A stretch of DNA of 64,000 bases from Lentilactobacillus kefiri. Lineage in GTDB: Bacteria > Bacillota > Bacilli > Lactobacillales > Lactobacillaceae. Below the pieces are notes generated by a model. It saw only the letters and a program-made list of their open reading frames with translations. It had not been told where the DNA came from and ran no database searches. Shown here piece by piece: positions 1 through 9,629 of the stretch. Position 1 is the first letter of the stretch; the number at the start of each line of letters is the position of its first letter. The DNA is taken from positions 1 to 64,000 of the forward strand of contig NZ_BJVK01000006.1 in the NCBI RefSeq assembly GCF_007989105.1, read 5' to 3'. A program made the translations under genes and the position numbers.

Positions 1-645
1 CTAATCGGTTACGAAGTTTATCTGCCTGACTGGACCCAGGGAATTTTGGGACTCCGGGCATCAATGGCCGGTTTTGCCGTCACGCCCAGTTCACTGATGT
101 GGATTGTTGGGTCATTTTTAGCCGGCAAGCTGCTTGCAAGGACTTCACCATACCGAATTATTAATTTGAGCCTGTTCTTCATCCTGGTTGGGGCAATCAT
201 TATGGTCCTAATTCCGGCATATACGCCGTTTGTGGCCTTCTTGGGCATTTCAATGATCTGCGGTACCGGATTTGGCTTAACGGTCACCACGTCGATTATC
301 AGCGTCCAAAATGAGGTTAAGCCCAATCAGATTGGAGTCGCAACGTCATTCAACACCCTTTGCAGAACGTTAGGGCAGACGTTGATGATTTCCGTATTTG
401 GAATTGTGATGAATATGACCATGCTGAGAGGTGTCCGACAAACCGACGGCACATCTCTGAAGATGATGGATAAACTTATTAATCCACTGACTGCCAACCA
501 GCTTAGTGAGAAGGTTTTGCCACATCTACGAAACATCTTGTACAATTCTCTTCACAATGTGTTTATTGTGGGATTGATTTTAATTGTGATTGCGTACGCT
601 GCCAATTTGGCAGATCGCAGAAATAAAAAACAGCGAATCCATTAA
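1..645 (+). CDS. MFS multidrug exporter, DHA2-type, C-terminal part (5' end outside window)
   Basis: The frame is open from the first base, so the gene begins upstream of the window; about 214 C-terminal residues are visible. Hydrophobic segments alternate with short basic loops in the way of the last six or so helices of a 14-helix drug:H+ antiporter (EmrB/QacA, DHA2 group). A glycine-rich helix around the phrase GFGLTVTTSIISVQNEV is followed by a segment with GVATSFNTLCRTLGQT, which resembles the late part of such transporters. The tail is basic (ADRRNKKQRIH). It would sit in the cytoplasmic membrane and export lipophilic compounds; the substrate cannot be told from this part. Its stop overlaps the convergent gene on the other strand by four bases, and there is no clear terminator between them. 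Confidence 0.8.
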   Translation, partial: LIGYEVYLPDWTQGILGLRASMAGFAVTPSSLMWIVGSFLAGKLLARTSPYRIINLSLFFILVGAIIMVLIPAYTPFVAFLGISMICGTGFGLTVTTSIISVQNEVKPNQIGVATSFNTLCRTLGQTLMISVFGIVMNMTMLRGVRQTDGTSLKMMDKLINPLTANQLSEKVLPHLRNILYNSLHNVFIVGLILIVIAYAANLADRRNKKQRIH

Positions 646-1214
646 TCGATTCGCTGAATTGCCATCAAAATTGGTGGGAAATGTTCTTGATTTAAAAAGC
701 TGTATTTTAAAACACTGTATCGTTTTTGGTCTAAATGACTGCCAAATTCGAGAACGGTGTTTTTTTCTCGTTCACCACCAGGGTGACCATAATAGGCGAC
801 AATCACGATGATGCCATTGTGACCCAAGTGATTGAGGCATCCCTTGATCGCGGCAATCGTTGTTTCGGGATAGGTCACAATTGTTTTGTCACCACCGGGA
901 AGATACCCCAGGTTAAAAATTGCGCCTGAGATGGTCGTCTCATAAGGAAGAATCTCGTCAACCTTGGCGTGGCTGATATTATATAGATAAACGTTTTTGG
1001 TCATTGCGTGATTCTGTTGTAATAGGGCTTTTGTATTTTCAACCGCCTGTTTTTGAATGTCAAAACTATAAACATTTCCGTTTTGACCAACTAACTGGGT
1101 TAAAAACAATGTATCATGGCCATTGCCCATGGTGCAGTCAACCACAGTATCCCCAGAGTTAACGGTTTCGGATAGCAGTTGATGACTGAATTCCAGTGCA
1201 GACTTGATTTTCAT
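642..1214 (-). CDS. mnmM: Class I SAM-dependent methyltransferase, MnmM/YtqB type
   Basis: A 190-residue methyltransferase. The SAM-binding motif I is near the N-terminus (VVDCTMGNGHDTLFL, about residues 24-38), an acidic residue ends strand 2 (YSFDIQ), and the motif IV region is FNLGYLPGGDK. This layout and length match the YtqB family, whose Bacillus and Staphylococcus members were shown to be MnmM, the enzyme that methylates nm5s2U34 of certain tRNAs to mnm5s2U. The start is the ATG after a GGAGGGA site that lies inside the end of the upstream PAP2 gene; the two reading frames overlap as ATGA, so translation is probably coupled. The family assignment is firm; the exact tRNA substrate is inferred from the family. 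Confidence 0.8.
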   Translation of the reverse strand: MKIKSALEFSHQLLSETVNSGDTVVDCTMGNGHDTLFLTQLVGQNGNVYSFDIQKQAVENTKALLQQNHAMTKNVYLYNISHAKVDEILPYETTISGAIFNLGYLPGGDKTIVTYPETTIAAIKGCLNHLGHNGIIVIVAYYGHPGGEREKNTVLEFGSHLDQKRYSVLKYSFLNQEHFPPILMAIQRID

Positions 1215-1852
1215 GAGATCCCTCCAGCAAATTTATCAAATATCCATTGTGACAAAAGCAGTATGACTAATCCCAGGCTCCAGCCGCCAAGCACATCGCT
1301 GGCAAAATGGACGCCTACATAAATTCGACTAATGCCGATCCCTAAAATAATGATCAGTAATATCAGGTCGACAACCAGTTTTTGGGTGCTGTTTTTTAAA
1401 AATCGATTGGCCAGTAGGATTAGACTGCCACCGACAATCATTATACTCATTGAATGGCCGCTGGGGAAACTACTGCTGTGGACGTAAACCAGGTGGTGAA
1501 GAGTCGGTCTTGGACGATTAAAAAAGTGTTTAACCAAGACATTGATTGGGCCCGCCAATATAACGCCGTTCAGCAATAAAAAAAGAGCTGAACGAATTTT
1601 TCGAACCAGAAATAAGATCAGGCCTGCGCCGACTGTAAATCCCAGCAAAGATTGATAGTTGCCAAATTTGGTAAAATGGATCATAAATGAAGTCAACTCC
1701 GGGGTAGCCAACCCTCTGACTGCATTGCCAAAGTAATTATCAAATGTATGGATCCATGCTTTGTGGAACATGACACCATAGGCTAAGATGAGGAAAATTA
1801 TCAATGAGGCGATCCCCATCAAGGTGGATAACTTTTGAGATTGTTTTTTCAT
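1211..1852 (-). CDS. PAP2-family membrane phosphatase
   Basis: A 213-residue protein with about six hydrophobic helices and the three phosphatase motifs of the PAP2 superfamily: KHFFNRPRP (K-x6-RP), PSGHS, and SRIYVGVHFASD (SR-x5-H-x3-D). Enzymes of this class remove phosphate at the outer face of the membrane from lipids such as undecaprenyl diphosphate or phosphatidylglycerol phosphate. The first would recycle the wall carrier lipid; the second would feed phospholipid synthesis. The sequence does not decide between them. It is the first gene of a two-gene unit with mnmM. An extended -10 like element (TGCTATAAT, minus strand, near 1875) lies just upstream of the start. Confidence 0.85.
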   Translation of the reverse strand: MKKQSQKLSTLMGIASLIIFLILAYGVMFHKAWIHTFDNYFGNAVRGLATPELTSFMIHFTKFGNYQSLLGFTVGAGLILFLVRKIRSALFLLLNGVILAGPINVLVKHFFNRPRPTLHHLVYVHSSSFPSGHSMSIMIVGGSLILLANRFLKNSTQKLVVDLILLIIILGIGISRIYVGVHFASDVLGGWSLGLVILLLSQWIFDKFAGGIS

Positions 1853-1893
1853 GTTTTCAACTCCAATAACTAAAATTATAGCACTATGGGCAG

Positions 1894-1922
1894 TTGTTTT
1901 TTCACAAGTGTTTTGGTATGAT
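1894..1922 (+). promoter_or_regulatory. Putative sigma-A promoter of the leuS leader
   Basis: TTGTTT (1894-1899) and TATGAT (1917-1922) are separated by 17 bases, with a TG two bases before the -10 hexamer (TGGTATGAT). It would start transcription about 25 bases before the T-box stem I. Prediction from sequence only. Confidence 0.5.
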
Positions 1923-1951
1923 AATAAACAATAATTTCAATTTATGAAAAT

Positions 1952-2180
1952 GCAGAGACGAATTAGTAACCAACTGCCTGTTTTCCAGAAACTGAGTGGG
2001 TGCTGTGAACTCAGAACAGGTCGTGGCGAACTCATCGTCGAGTGCTTGGCTGAACGAAGTAAACCAAGCCGGTTTATCACCGTTATTGATTTCGAGAGCT
2101 CAAGTAATTGAGAATATAGGTGGTACCGCGTTAAATCGTCCTATAAGAAACCCAGTGTGGTTTCTTATAGGGCTTTTTTT
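1952..2180 (+). promoter_or_regulatory. T-box riboswitch, leucine-specific (CUC), controlling leuS
   Basis: The leader has the canonical T-box order. Stem I closes with GACGA (1957-1961) against TCGTC (2035-2039) and carries an AGTAA element on its 5' side. The specifier loop shows GAACTC at 2028-2033, so the specifier codon is CTC (2031-2033), a leucine codon read by tRNA-Leu(GAG). The T-box element AGGTGGTACCGCG lies at 2119-2131. The terminator that competes with it is a 13-base-pair hairpin (2140-2152 with 2159-2171) followed by a run of T. Known mechanism: uncharged tRNA-Leu stabilises the antiterminator and allows transcription into leuS. Specifier and downstream gene agree. Confidence 0.93.
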
Positions 2181-2216
2181 CATTTATTGAGAAATATGAA
2201 AGGTGGAAGTTGCAAA

Positions 2217-4637
2217 ATGGCATACAATCATGAGGTAATTGAACGCAAATGGCAGCATTATTGGAAAGAGCATAAGACATTTAAGACTGAAGAAATTGCC
2301 GATAAAGATAAGTATTATGTCTTGGACATGTTCCCTTATCCATCAGGCCAAGGGTTACATGTTGGGCATCCTGAAGGATACACGGCCACAGATATTATGG
2401 CCAGAATGAAGCGGATGCAGGGCAAAAATGTTCTTCACCCAATGGGATGGGATGCTTTTGGATTACCTGCAGAACAGTATGCTTTGAAGACCGGTCATAA
2501 TCCACGAGACTTTACGGCCAAGAACATTAAGACATTCAAACGTCAAATTCGTTCCCTTGGATTTTCATATGACTGGGACCGTGAAATTAATACGACTGAT
2601 CCAAGCTATTACAAGTGGACTCAATGGATATTTGAACAATTATACAAAAAAGGGTTGGCATACGAAGACAACATCGAAGTTAATTGGGCACCTGATTTTA
2701 TGGGTGGAACTGTTGTTGCCAACGAAGAGGTTATTGACGGTAAAACTGAGCGTGGTGGATATCCGGTTTATCGGGTCCCAATGCGTCAGTGGGTTTTAAA
2801 AATTACTGCATATGCTGATCGCTTAATTGATGATCTGGACGACTTGGACTGGCCTGAAAGCATTAAGGAACAGCAACGTAACTGGATTGGCCGTTCTCGT
2901 GGTGCCAGTGTCTTCTTCCAGGTTAAGGGTCATCCTGATGACAAAGTTGAGGTCTTCACGACTCGTCCCGATACTTTATTTGGGGCAACTTACATGGTTT
3001 TGGCACCGGAACATGATTTAGTATCAAAAATCACCACACCGGAACATGAAGCAGAAGTTAAAGCTTATCAAGAAGAAGTTTCCCGTAAATCGGATCTTGA
3101 ACGAACCGATTTGAACAAAGATAAGAGTGGTGTCTTCACCGGTGCATATGGTATCAACCCAATGACCGGAAAAGAAGTGCCAATCTGGATTGGTGACTAT
3201 GTTCTTGAATCATACGGAACCGGTGCCATTATGGCGGTTCCTGCTCACGATGATCGTGACTACGAATTTGCCAAGAAGTTTGGTCTGCCAATTGTTCCGG
3301 TTATTGAGGGTGGCGACACTGATGATGCTGCTTATACCGGTGACGGTCCTCACTTTAATTCAGGCTTCATGGACGGCATGGGTAAAGACGAAGCCATCAA
3401 GGCTGCCATTGCCTGGTTAACCGATCATAAAGCAGGTCATGAAAAAGTTAACTATCGTCTTCGTGACTGGATCTTCAGTCGTCAACGATACTGGGGTGAA
3501 CCAATTCCTGTTATTCACTGGGAAGATGGTGAAACAACCCTGGTTCCTGAAGATGAATTGCCATTAAGATTACCAAAAGCCAAGGATATTTCAGTTTCCG
3601 GCGGTAAAGAAAGTCCACTGGCCAACTTGGACGACTGGGTCAATGTTATTGATAAGAATGGTCGTAAAGGTAAGCGTGAGACAAATACCATGCCACAGTG
3701 GGCAGGTAGTTCATGGTACTGGTTGAGATATATGGACCCCCACAATGACAAAGCCATTGCGTCTCCTGAAAAATTGAAATACTGGTCACCTGTTGATCTG
3801 TATGTTGGTGGTGCAGAGCATGCGGTTCTTCATTTGCTATATGCAAGATTCTGGCACAAGTTCCTTTATGATTTAGGTGTCGTTCCTACCAAAGAACCAT
3901 TCCAGAAGTTGGTTAACCAAGGGATGATTCTTGGAACCAACCACGAAAAGATGTCTAAATCAAAGGGCAACGTTATTAATCCAGATGACATCGTTTCAGA
4001 ATACGGTGCCGATACCTTACGGGTTTACGAAATGTTTATGGGCCCAATCGATGCAGCCAAGCCATGGAGTACCGAAGGCATTCACGGTGCTTATCACTGG
4101 TTGGATCGGGTATGGCGTTTAATGATTGATGACAATAATCATCTTCGTGACCGGGTTACAACCATTGATGATGGTAAGTTAGATAAGATTTATAACCAGA
4201 CCGTCAAGATTGTTTCTGATGACTTTGAGCATATGCGGTTTAACGTTGGTATTTCTCAAATGATGATCTTCGTGAACGAAGCATATAAAGCTGATTCACT
4301 ACCAATCAAGTACATGGAAGGGTTCGTCAAGCTGTTGTCACCAGTTGCCCCACATATTGCTGAAGAGCTTTGGAGTTTGCTGGGCCATGACGGCACCATC
4401 ACGTATGAGCAATGGCCGACTTATGATGCTTCCAAGCTGGTCGAAAATACCGTTCAGATGGTTATTCAGGTGAATGGTAAAGTTCGTTCACATATCAAAG
4501 TAGCCCGTGATTTGGCTAAAGATAAGGTTGAAGAAGCCGCTAAAAAAGATGAAAATGTTGAGAAATATATTGAAGGCAAGACGATTCGTAAAGTGATCGT
4601 TATTCCTAACAAGATTGTCAACATCGTTGTCGGTTAG
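2217..4637 (+). CDS. leuS: Leucyl-tRNA synthetase
   Basis: An 806-residue class Ia aminoacyl-tRNA synthetase that charges tRNA-Leu in the cytoplasm. The HIGH-type motif appears as HVGHPEG about 45 residues in, within [20 protein letters not shown]. The KMSKS loop is present as EKMSKSKGN near residue 575. Between them are the tryptophan-rich zinc/insert region and the editing (CP1) domain with its threonine-rich stretch ([14 protein letters not shown]). The C-terminus is the anticodon-binding and KOW-like end ([15 protein letters not shown]). An upstream in-frame start exists inside the T-box terminator, but the ATG at 2217 has an AAAGGTGGA site nine bases before it and gives the usual N-terminus ([13 protein letters not shown]). 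Expression is set by the T-box leader. Confidence 0.97.
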   Translation: MAYNHEVIERKWQHYWKEHKTFKTEEIADKDKYYVLDMFPYPSGQGLHVGHPEGYTATDIMARMKRMQGKNVLHPMGWDAFGLPAEQYALKTGHNPRDFTAKNIKTFKRQIRSLGFSYDWDREINTTDPSYYKWTQWIFEQLYKKGLAYEDNIEVNWAPDFMGGTVVANEEVIDGKTERGGYPVYRVPMRQWVLKITAYADRLIDDLDDLDWPESIKEQQRNWIGRSRGASVFFQVKGHPDDKVEVFTTRPDTLFGATYMVLAPEHDLVSKITTPEHEAEVKAYQEEVSRKSDLERTDLNKDKSGVFTGAYGINPMTGKEVPIWIGDYVLESYGTGAIMAVPAHDDRDYEFAKKFGLPIVPVIEGGDTDDAAYTGDGPHFNSGFMDGMGKDEAIKAAIAWLTDHKAGHEKVNYRLRDWIFSRQRYWGEPIPVIHWEDGETTLVPEDELPLRLPKAKDISVSGGKESPLANLDDWVNVIDKNGRKGKRETNTMPQWAGSSWYWLRYMDPHNDKAIASPEKLKYWSPVDLYVGGAEHAVLHLLYARFWHKFLYDLGVVPTKEPFQKLVNQGMILGTNHEKMSKSKGNVINPDDIVSEYGADTLRVYEMFMGPIDAAKPWSTEGIHGAYHWLDRVWRLMIDDNNHLRDRVTTIDDGKLDKIYNQTVKIVSDDFEHMRFNVGISQMMIFVNEAYKADSLPIKYMEGFVKLLSPVAPHIAEELWSLLGHDGTITYEQWPTYDASKLVENTVQMVIQVNGKVRSHIKVARDLAKDKVEEAAKKDENVEKYIEGKTIRKVIVIPNKIVNIVVG

Positions 4638-4655
4638 TTAAGAAGATTTAAAAGA

Positions 4656-4687
4656 AGCAGCCAGGAAATTTCTTGGCTGCTTTTTGT
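4656..4687 (+). terminator. Rho-independent terminator after leuS
   Basis: GCAGCCAGGA pairs with TCTTGGCTGC (4657-4680) and is followed by TTTTTGTT. It lies 20 bases after the leuS stop. Confidence 0.85.
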
Positions 4688-4780
4688 TATCCCATAAAAA
4701 TAACCGTTTATTCCGATTGGTGGAATAAGCGGTTATTAAAATTCTGAAATTAAAATGGTTCTTGTCTTAATTTGTAATTG

Positions 4781-5734
4781 TTACTGCATCAATTCACTGG
4801 CAGAACTATCGCGATAATTCTTATCCCATAAGAACTCGGTCAATATCTTGTTAACTGCCATGTTGTTGTTATGAAGCGCACTATGTTGAGCTTTTGGCCC
4901 AAAGGCTTCAAATGTTTGATAAAAGCTCACGTGATCTCTTAAAACATATCCCAACGAAAGGGCAGATGCATTGGTGACAACGCCGTCCGAGTTGGAACCG
5001 TCACCAAGGTTCCCATAAATATTCAGGACTCTGGCCTGTTTTGGAAAGTTGCGTTTAAGCCTGTAAAGCATTTGGTATTCGGGATGAATAATCTTCGGCT
5101 TTCCAGTCGGCAGAATTCTGTTTTTATTAGGCGCATCGTCCCAAAGCTGCATGAGTGGACCCGAAGTCGGCTGGTTTGATTTGTGATTATCCATGATCCC
5201 ATCATAAGGACCGGCAATCACACAAACTTTATTGGTTCTCGGCAGAGACTTCTGGTTGCCGTTTAACAAATTATAGTAGATAACGGCGTAGGCACCCATG
5301 GAATGGCCGACAAAGTTCAACTCATTGACGTGATACTTTTGTTTAAGCAACTTGCAGACTTTGGTCAGCCAACGGGCATACTGAACTTCACCAGCTCGGT
5401 TATTATCCATTCTGACCATGATAATGGGATTGACCATCCATGGTTTGACAGTTCCGGTAACTGCAAGCTTGCCGCTGGAACGAACACGGATAATCATCCG
5501 TCTGGATGCTGCACCGCTAATTTCAGCAGCCGAAATCATGTCTTTTTCTGAACGCAGAGTCGCACCCCAGCCGTGAACAAAAATAGTAGGGGTACTTGAA
5601 TTGACATATTTGGCTTTCAGCTGTTGCTGATTACGCTGGGTCTGACAAATATTCCAACCGAAACCCAAGATTATGAGTCCACCTATTAAAAAGTAAAGTA
5701 TTCGCAAAATTCTTGAGCGCCGATAATTTATCAA
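4781..5734 (-). CDS. Membrane-anchored alpha/beta hydrolase (DUF915-like)
   Basis: A 317-residue protein. It begins with one hydrophobic segment (about residues 10-25, ILYFLIGGLIILGFGW) and no cleavage site that I can identify, so it is probably anchored with the catalytic domain outside. The strand FVHGWGATL gives the oxyanion region and GHSMGAY the nucleophile elbow with the catalytic serine. Late residues DGVVTNASAL and a histidine in QHSALHNN could supply the acid and base. This fits the Lactobacillales surface hydrolase group annotated as DUF915. The start is TTG at 5734, supported by AAGGCGG nine bases upstream; it overlaps the stop of the acyltransferase gene (TTGA), which suggests coupled translation and a shared envelope-modifying role. 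Substrate unknown. Confidence 0.8.
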   Translation of the reverse strand: MINYRRSRILRILYFLIGGLIILGFGWNICQTQRNQQQLKAKYVNSSTPTIFVHGWGATLRSEKDMISAAEISGAASRRMIIRVRSSGKLAVTGTVKPWMVNPIIMVRMDNNRAGEVQYARWLTKVCKLLKQKYHVNELNFVGHSMGAYAVIYYNLLNGNQKSLPRTNKVCVIAGPYDGIMDNHKSNQPTSGPLMQLWDDAPNKNRILPTGKPKIIHPEYQMLYRLKRNFPKQARVLNIYGNLGDGSNSDGVVTNASALSLGYVLRDHVSFYQTFEAFGPKAQHSALHNNNMAVNKILTEFLWDKNYRDSSASELMQ

Positions 5735-6759
5735 CTAACTGACCGCCTTACACGAGAATTCTTGATTTTTCGTTTAGCGTAGCCATATAACAACGAGAGT
5801 GCAAAGGAGATAATAACAGCTAAAACAGTTTCCATAATCGCACTGTCGTATCCAGCCTCATCGATGATATCAATGACGGCCTTGTGCAAATACATGATTC
5901 CCAGTGTTTGCTGACCAAGTAATTGAACCGGTTTGATCATGAACTGGGGCATGAACTTACAGAAATAATAGCTGGCACTAAAGACAACTAAACAAATGAT
6001 GATTGGGATAAATGTAATGTAAGAAACACGAGAAATGGCAATATGGTGATATGATGCGTGAATGATCTTTGACTTGAGATAGAATGCAAAGTTGAATCGA
6101 TCCATATGCTGCATCCAGAATAACCATACCGTCAGCATCGTCGCTGGAATGATAATCCACAAGTCTTTAACAAATTGCTGGATCTTATGGAAGTAAAGGT
6201 AGCCGAACAACATGAAGAACATTGCAATAAAGGCTACATCAAAGTCCCATGGAATATATTTATAGGATAAGAAGTAAATATGTTTATAACTGGTGGAGAC
6301 GATCAACGAAATAAACGCAACGATGATCTGTGCTTCCCGGTTTTTAACATATGTAATGACAATTGATGTAAATACCAAAGCCAACAGGTATACGTTAATG
6401 TACCAAAAGACACTTAAGTAATGGTTAAGGGTTCGACCACCATAGAAGAGCCGGGCGAAGTAGAAGATGGTGTATGACCAGCTTTCACCACGGATAAAGT
6501 GTGATAGAAGAATCAAAAAGCCACCGCAAATCACATATGACGTCAGCAGCGGGAAAATCCGTTTCTTAAAGAATCCCAGCCAATTATTATTAATAATTGG
6601 TTTTAAGAAAAAGCCCCCCATAATGAAGAATATTGGCATATGCCACCAATATAGAAAATGGAACATGGTTCCGTGTCGTGTCATGGCGTGACCAAATACA
6701 ACGGCGACAATTCCGACCGCTTTGGCGACGTCAATCCACTCGATTCGTTTTTTACTCAC
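5731..6759 (-). CDS. Acyltransferase family 3 membrane protein (O-acetyltransferase-like)
   Basis: A 342-residue integral membrane protein with about ten hydrophobic helices. The N-terminal pattern RIEWIDVAKAVGIVAVVFGHA is the hallmark of acyltransferase family 3: an arginine/aspartate pair and a histidine in the first helix. A second conserved stretch, WWHMPIFFIMGGFF, follows in helix 2. Such proteins move acetyl or other acyl groups from the cytosol onto sugars of surface polymers; the closest type here looks like the fucose-O-acetylase-like branch. The start is GTG after GAGGTG. It is the first gene of a two-gene unit with the surface hydrolase, and an acylation/de-acylation pairing is possible but only inferred. 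No polysaccharide cluster is next to it except the broken flippase on the other strand. Confidence 0.82.
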   Translation of the reverse strand: MSKKRIEWIDVAKAVGIVAVVFGHAMTRHGTMFHFLYWWHMPIFFIMGGFFLKPIINNNWLGFFKKRIFPLLTSYVICGGFLILLSHFIRGESWSYTIFYFARLFYGGRTLNHYLSVFWYINVYLLALVFTSIVITYVKNREAQIIVAFISLIVSTSYKHIYFLSYKYIPWDFDVAFIAMFFMLFGYLYFHKIQQFVKDLWIIIPATMLTVWLFWMQHMDRFNFAFYLKSKIIHASYHHIAISRVSYITFIPIIICLVVFSASYYFCKFMPQFMIKPVQLLGQQTLGIMYLHKAVIDIIDEAGYDSAIMETVLAVIISFALSLLYGYAKRKIKNSRVRRSVS

Positions 6760-6963
6760 AAGCTTTTCACCTCGAAAATTATTAAGACCACATATAAAAA
6801 TATTCTAGTGCATTTAGGGCATCCATGACAATACTTTTTCATTACATCGTAAGAAAACCTCTGATGCTTAAGTAATTTTTAATATATGAGGGGGTTATTG
6901 CTATTCACTTTCAACTTGATTAAAATAAAACGAGTGTTTATGTATACGAAAGTAGGAGCAACC

Positions 6964-8611
6964 ATGATTAATAATAAAGACCGGTCCGAAAAATCTCGTG
7001 ACCAAATGCTTTCCGGTTCAGCCTGGATGACGGCTGGAAGTATTTTAAGCCGCTTTTTGGGTGCCGTTTATATCATTCCCTGGGGTATTTGGTTTGGAAA
7101 TTACTTTTTTCAGAGCAAATGCTCTCTATGGATTGGGATATAACATTTACAGTTTCTTCCTGATTGCGGCAATTGCCGGCATTCCATCTGCGATTGCCAA
7201 GCAGGTTGCCCATTATAACGCCCTAAATGAGTATGGGGTCGGTGTTCGGCTGTATAAGCGTGGATTGGTTCTTGCCGTCGCAACCGGGGTCATATGCGCC
7301 TCAATTCTTTATTTTGGGGCACCATTGATCGATGGCGGAAATCCAGCCGTCATTCCAGTCTTGCATTCGCTTGCGTGGGCAATTCTCATTATTCCCACAA
7401 TGAGTTTAACCCGTGGCTATTTTCAAGGGTATCAGCAAATGGCGCCCTCAGCGATTTCACAATTTGTTGAACAGTTGGCCCGAGTTGCTTATATGCTGTT
7501 GACGGCTTTTATCATCATGCGACTGCTTCATGGCAGCTGGGTTCATGCTGTGGCTCAGTCAACCTTTGCCGCGTTTATCGGGGCGGTGGCCGGATTGGCA
7601 ACGTTGGGCGTTTACTACCTCAGACGTCGTGAGGACTTTCGCCACTTGGTACGCAATAGCGACAATCAAATTCATGTTGAAGCAAAGCAATTATATCAGG
7701 AAATTATTGCCCAGGCGGTCCCGTTTATTATTTTGGGTGCCGGGATTACAATTTTTATGTTGATTGACCAATTTACATTTTTCAAAATTATGAAGATGGC
7801 AACCAATTACAACTACACGACGTTGTCCGATCTTTACGCAATGTTTGCGGTTAACTCAAATAAATTGATTATGATTACTGTTTCGCTGTCATCGGCATTA
7901 GCCATTACCGCTGTGCCAATGTTATCCGAAGCTTTGACCAATGGTGACAAGACTGAAATCCGCAAGCAGAACTCAAATGTTTTGGGATTGTTTATGTTTG
8001 TAATGATTCCGGCAGCACTTGGGATGGCAGCCATCGCCGGTCCCTTAAACCGGGTGTTCTATGGAACCAGTCATCAAGCACTGGGCGCCAATATCTTGAC
8101 GTTTTCGTCAATTATTTCAATTCCGATGGGGATGTTTGTGGTTATCTCGGCCGTTATGCAGGGATTATCTCAAAACAGACGGGCAGTGAGGTTCTTTGCG
8201 GTTGGAACGGTCGTTAAATTCATTTTGCAGTGGCCATGTACGTATTTCTTAGGATCTTTTGGTCCGTTGTTGTCGACAGGAATTGGATTAACCGTTGCGA
8301 ACTGGCTGATCTTAAGATATATGAATCGTCACTTTGGCTTTGAAAAACATATGCTCGACATTGGTTTTCGAAAAATCACCAAATATTCCTTGTTTATGTA
8401 TGTCATCGCGTTAATCACAGTCTATGGGTTAAACTTCATTGTTCAATTAGTTGGCAACCCATTTGGACGGACCGTCAGTCTGATTGTGACATTGGTTGCG
8501 GTTGGCATTGGCGGATTGGTTTATATCTATCTGGCATTAAAGAGCCGGATTGCTGATATGATTCTTGGACCGCGCAGTGTTAAGCTTCGTCGGCTGCTTA
8601 AAATCGAATAA
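6964..8611 (+). pseudogene. Polysaccharide/lipid II-type flippase (MOP superfamily), interrupted by a +1 frameshift
   Basis: Two overlapping frames together encode one continuous protein of about 548 residues with some 14 hydrophobic helices, typical of SpoVB/MurJ-like flippases of the MOP exporter superfamily. The first frame starts at ATG 6964, seven bases after AGGAG, and runs through GSAWMTAGSILSRFLGAVY to FGNYFF. The second continues as RANALYGLGYNIYSFF to the stop at 8611. The break lies in a run of six T (7105-7110); five T would restore one frame and give GNYFFRANALYG. No other lesion is visible in 1.6 kb. So this is either a recent inactivating slip, a site of slippage, or a sequencing error. 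If intact it would flip lipid-linked precursors across the membrane. Confidence 0.8.
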
Positions 8612-8612
8612 A

Positions 8613-8650
8613 AAACATCCCTCACAATTGCGATTGTGGGGGATGTTTGT
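8613..8650. terminator. Bidirectional terminator between the flippase and nnrD
   Basis: AACATCCCTCACAAT pairs with ATTGTGGGGGATGTT around a four-base loop. A-rich and T-rich flanks make it usable on both strands, and it sits between two convergent genes. Confidence 0.8.
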
Positions 8651-8664
8651 ATTATCCAATAAAC

Positions 8665-9504
8665 TTATTCAGCTTGATTTTTGTGCATGAATTTAGGTAG
8701 TGATTCACTTATCTGATGGGGCATGACAACGTATTGTTTCTCGGCTAGTTTATCTGCAATTGCACTATGAGAATAAACAGCTGCCAAGACGGCCTTCGGT
8801 GTGTCTTTAAATTGAGCCGTGAACCCACCAACCATTCCGGCGAGGGTGTCGCCCATGCCGCCGGTGGCCTGTGCGGGAGTGCCACCGGTATTTTCGTAAA
8901 TGGTGTCATTTGCATAGACTTGAGTTCGATGAGATTTTACAACCACAATGGCGTTCAGTTGTTTAGCGACTGCTTGATTGTTTTCTGGTGATTGGTCGGC
9001 AATCTTAATACCTGAAACTCTTTGCCATTCCATTTGATGAGGTGTCAAAATGTTTAAAGAATCCGTTGGCAACTTCATATTGTTAGCTGCAACCAATGTT
9101 AGTGCAGAGCCGTCAATGACTAACTTTTGGCCCTTTGAAACGATTTCGAATACTTTTGTCAGCATATCAAATGCATGATTATCGGTTCCCAATCCGGGGC
9201 CGATAACAATGACATCCGCTGCTTTAATGATCGGCTCAGCCTGATCAAATTTGTTCCAGTCGACAAACATCGCTTCCGGAAGCCAATCGTGCAGGCTGGC
9301 TTGGTTACTGGGATCAGTCACCGTGGTTACCAGGCCGGCACCGGAATAGACCGCTGCCAATGATGCCATGATGATTGCACCACCAAAGTTTTGGCTGCCG
9401 CCAATTAAGACGATTTTGCCGTAAGTGCCCTTAAAACTGTCTGCCGGGCGCTTTCTGATAACATCTTTTAAAATACTTTTTGTAATTTTCTTAACTTCTA
9501 CCAT
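8665..9504 (-). CDS. nnrD: ADP/ATP-dependent NAD(P)H-hydrate dehydratase
   Basis: A 279-residue ribokinase-like enzyme of the YjeF C-terminal (carbohydrate kinase) family, which repairs hydrated NADH and NADPH. Visible motifs are GTYGKIVLIGGSQNFGGA near the N-terminus, VIGPGLGTDNHA in the middle, NILTPHQMEW, and the nucleotide-binding/catalytic loop ATGGMGDTLAGMVGG near the C-terminus with the catalytic aspartate in GMGD. The epimerase half (NnrE) is absent, as in many lactobacilli where it is separate. A TTG further upstream is in frame, but the ATG at 9504 has AGGAGA six bases before it and is preferred. Cytoplasmic; single-gene unit facing away from pepV. Confidence 0.92.
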   Translation of the reverse strand: MVEVKKITKSILKDVIRKRPADSFKGTYGKIVLIGGSQNFGGAIIMASLAAVYSGAGLVTTVTDPSNQASLHDWLPEAMFVDWNKFDQAEPIIKAADVIVIGPGLGTDNHAFDMLTKVFEIVSKGQKLVIDGSALTLVAANNMKLPTDSLNILTPHQMEWQRVSGIKIADQSPENNQAVAKQLNAIVVVKSHRTQVYANDTIYENTGGTPAQATGGMGDTLAGMVGGFTAQFKDTPKAVLAAVYSHSAIADKLAEKQYVVMPHQISESLPKFMHKNQAE

Positions 9505-9629
9505 AGTCAGATCTCCTATCAAAATCTGTTTTCACGTTAATTATAGCATTTCGGCTCTGGTCGGATTAGAAACGTGATGCCCATTGTGTGATAAAATTGA
9601 CTTATATGAAATGAACAGGAGCGAGATAA

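Noticed and set aside
2157-2216. An earlier in-frame start for leuS
   Set aside because: It lies within the T-box terminator hairpin; the ATG at 2217 has a ribosome site and the normal LeuS N-terminus.
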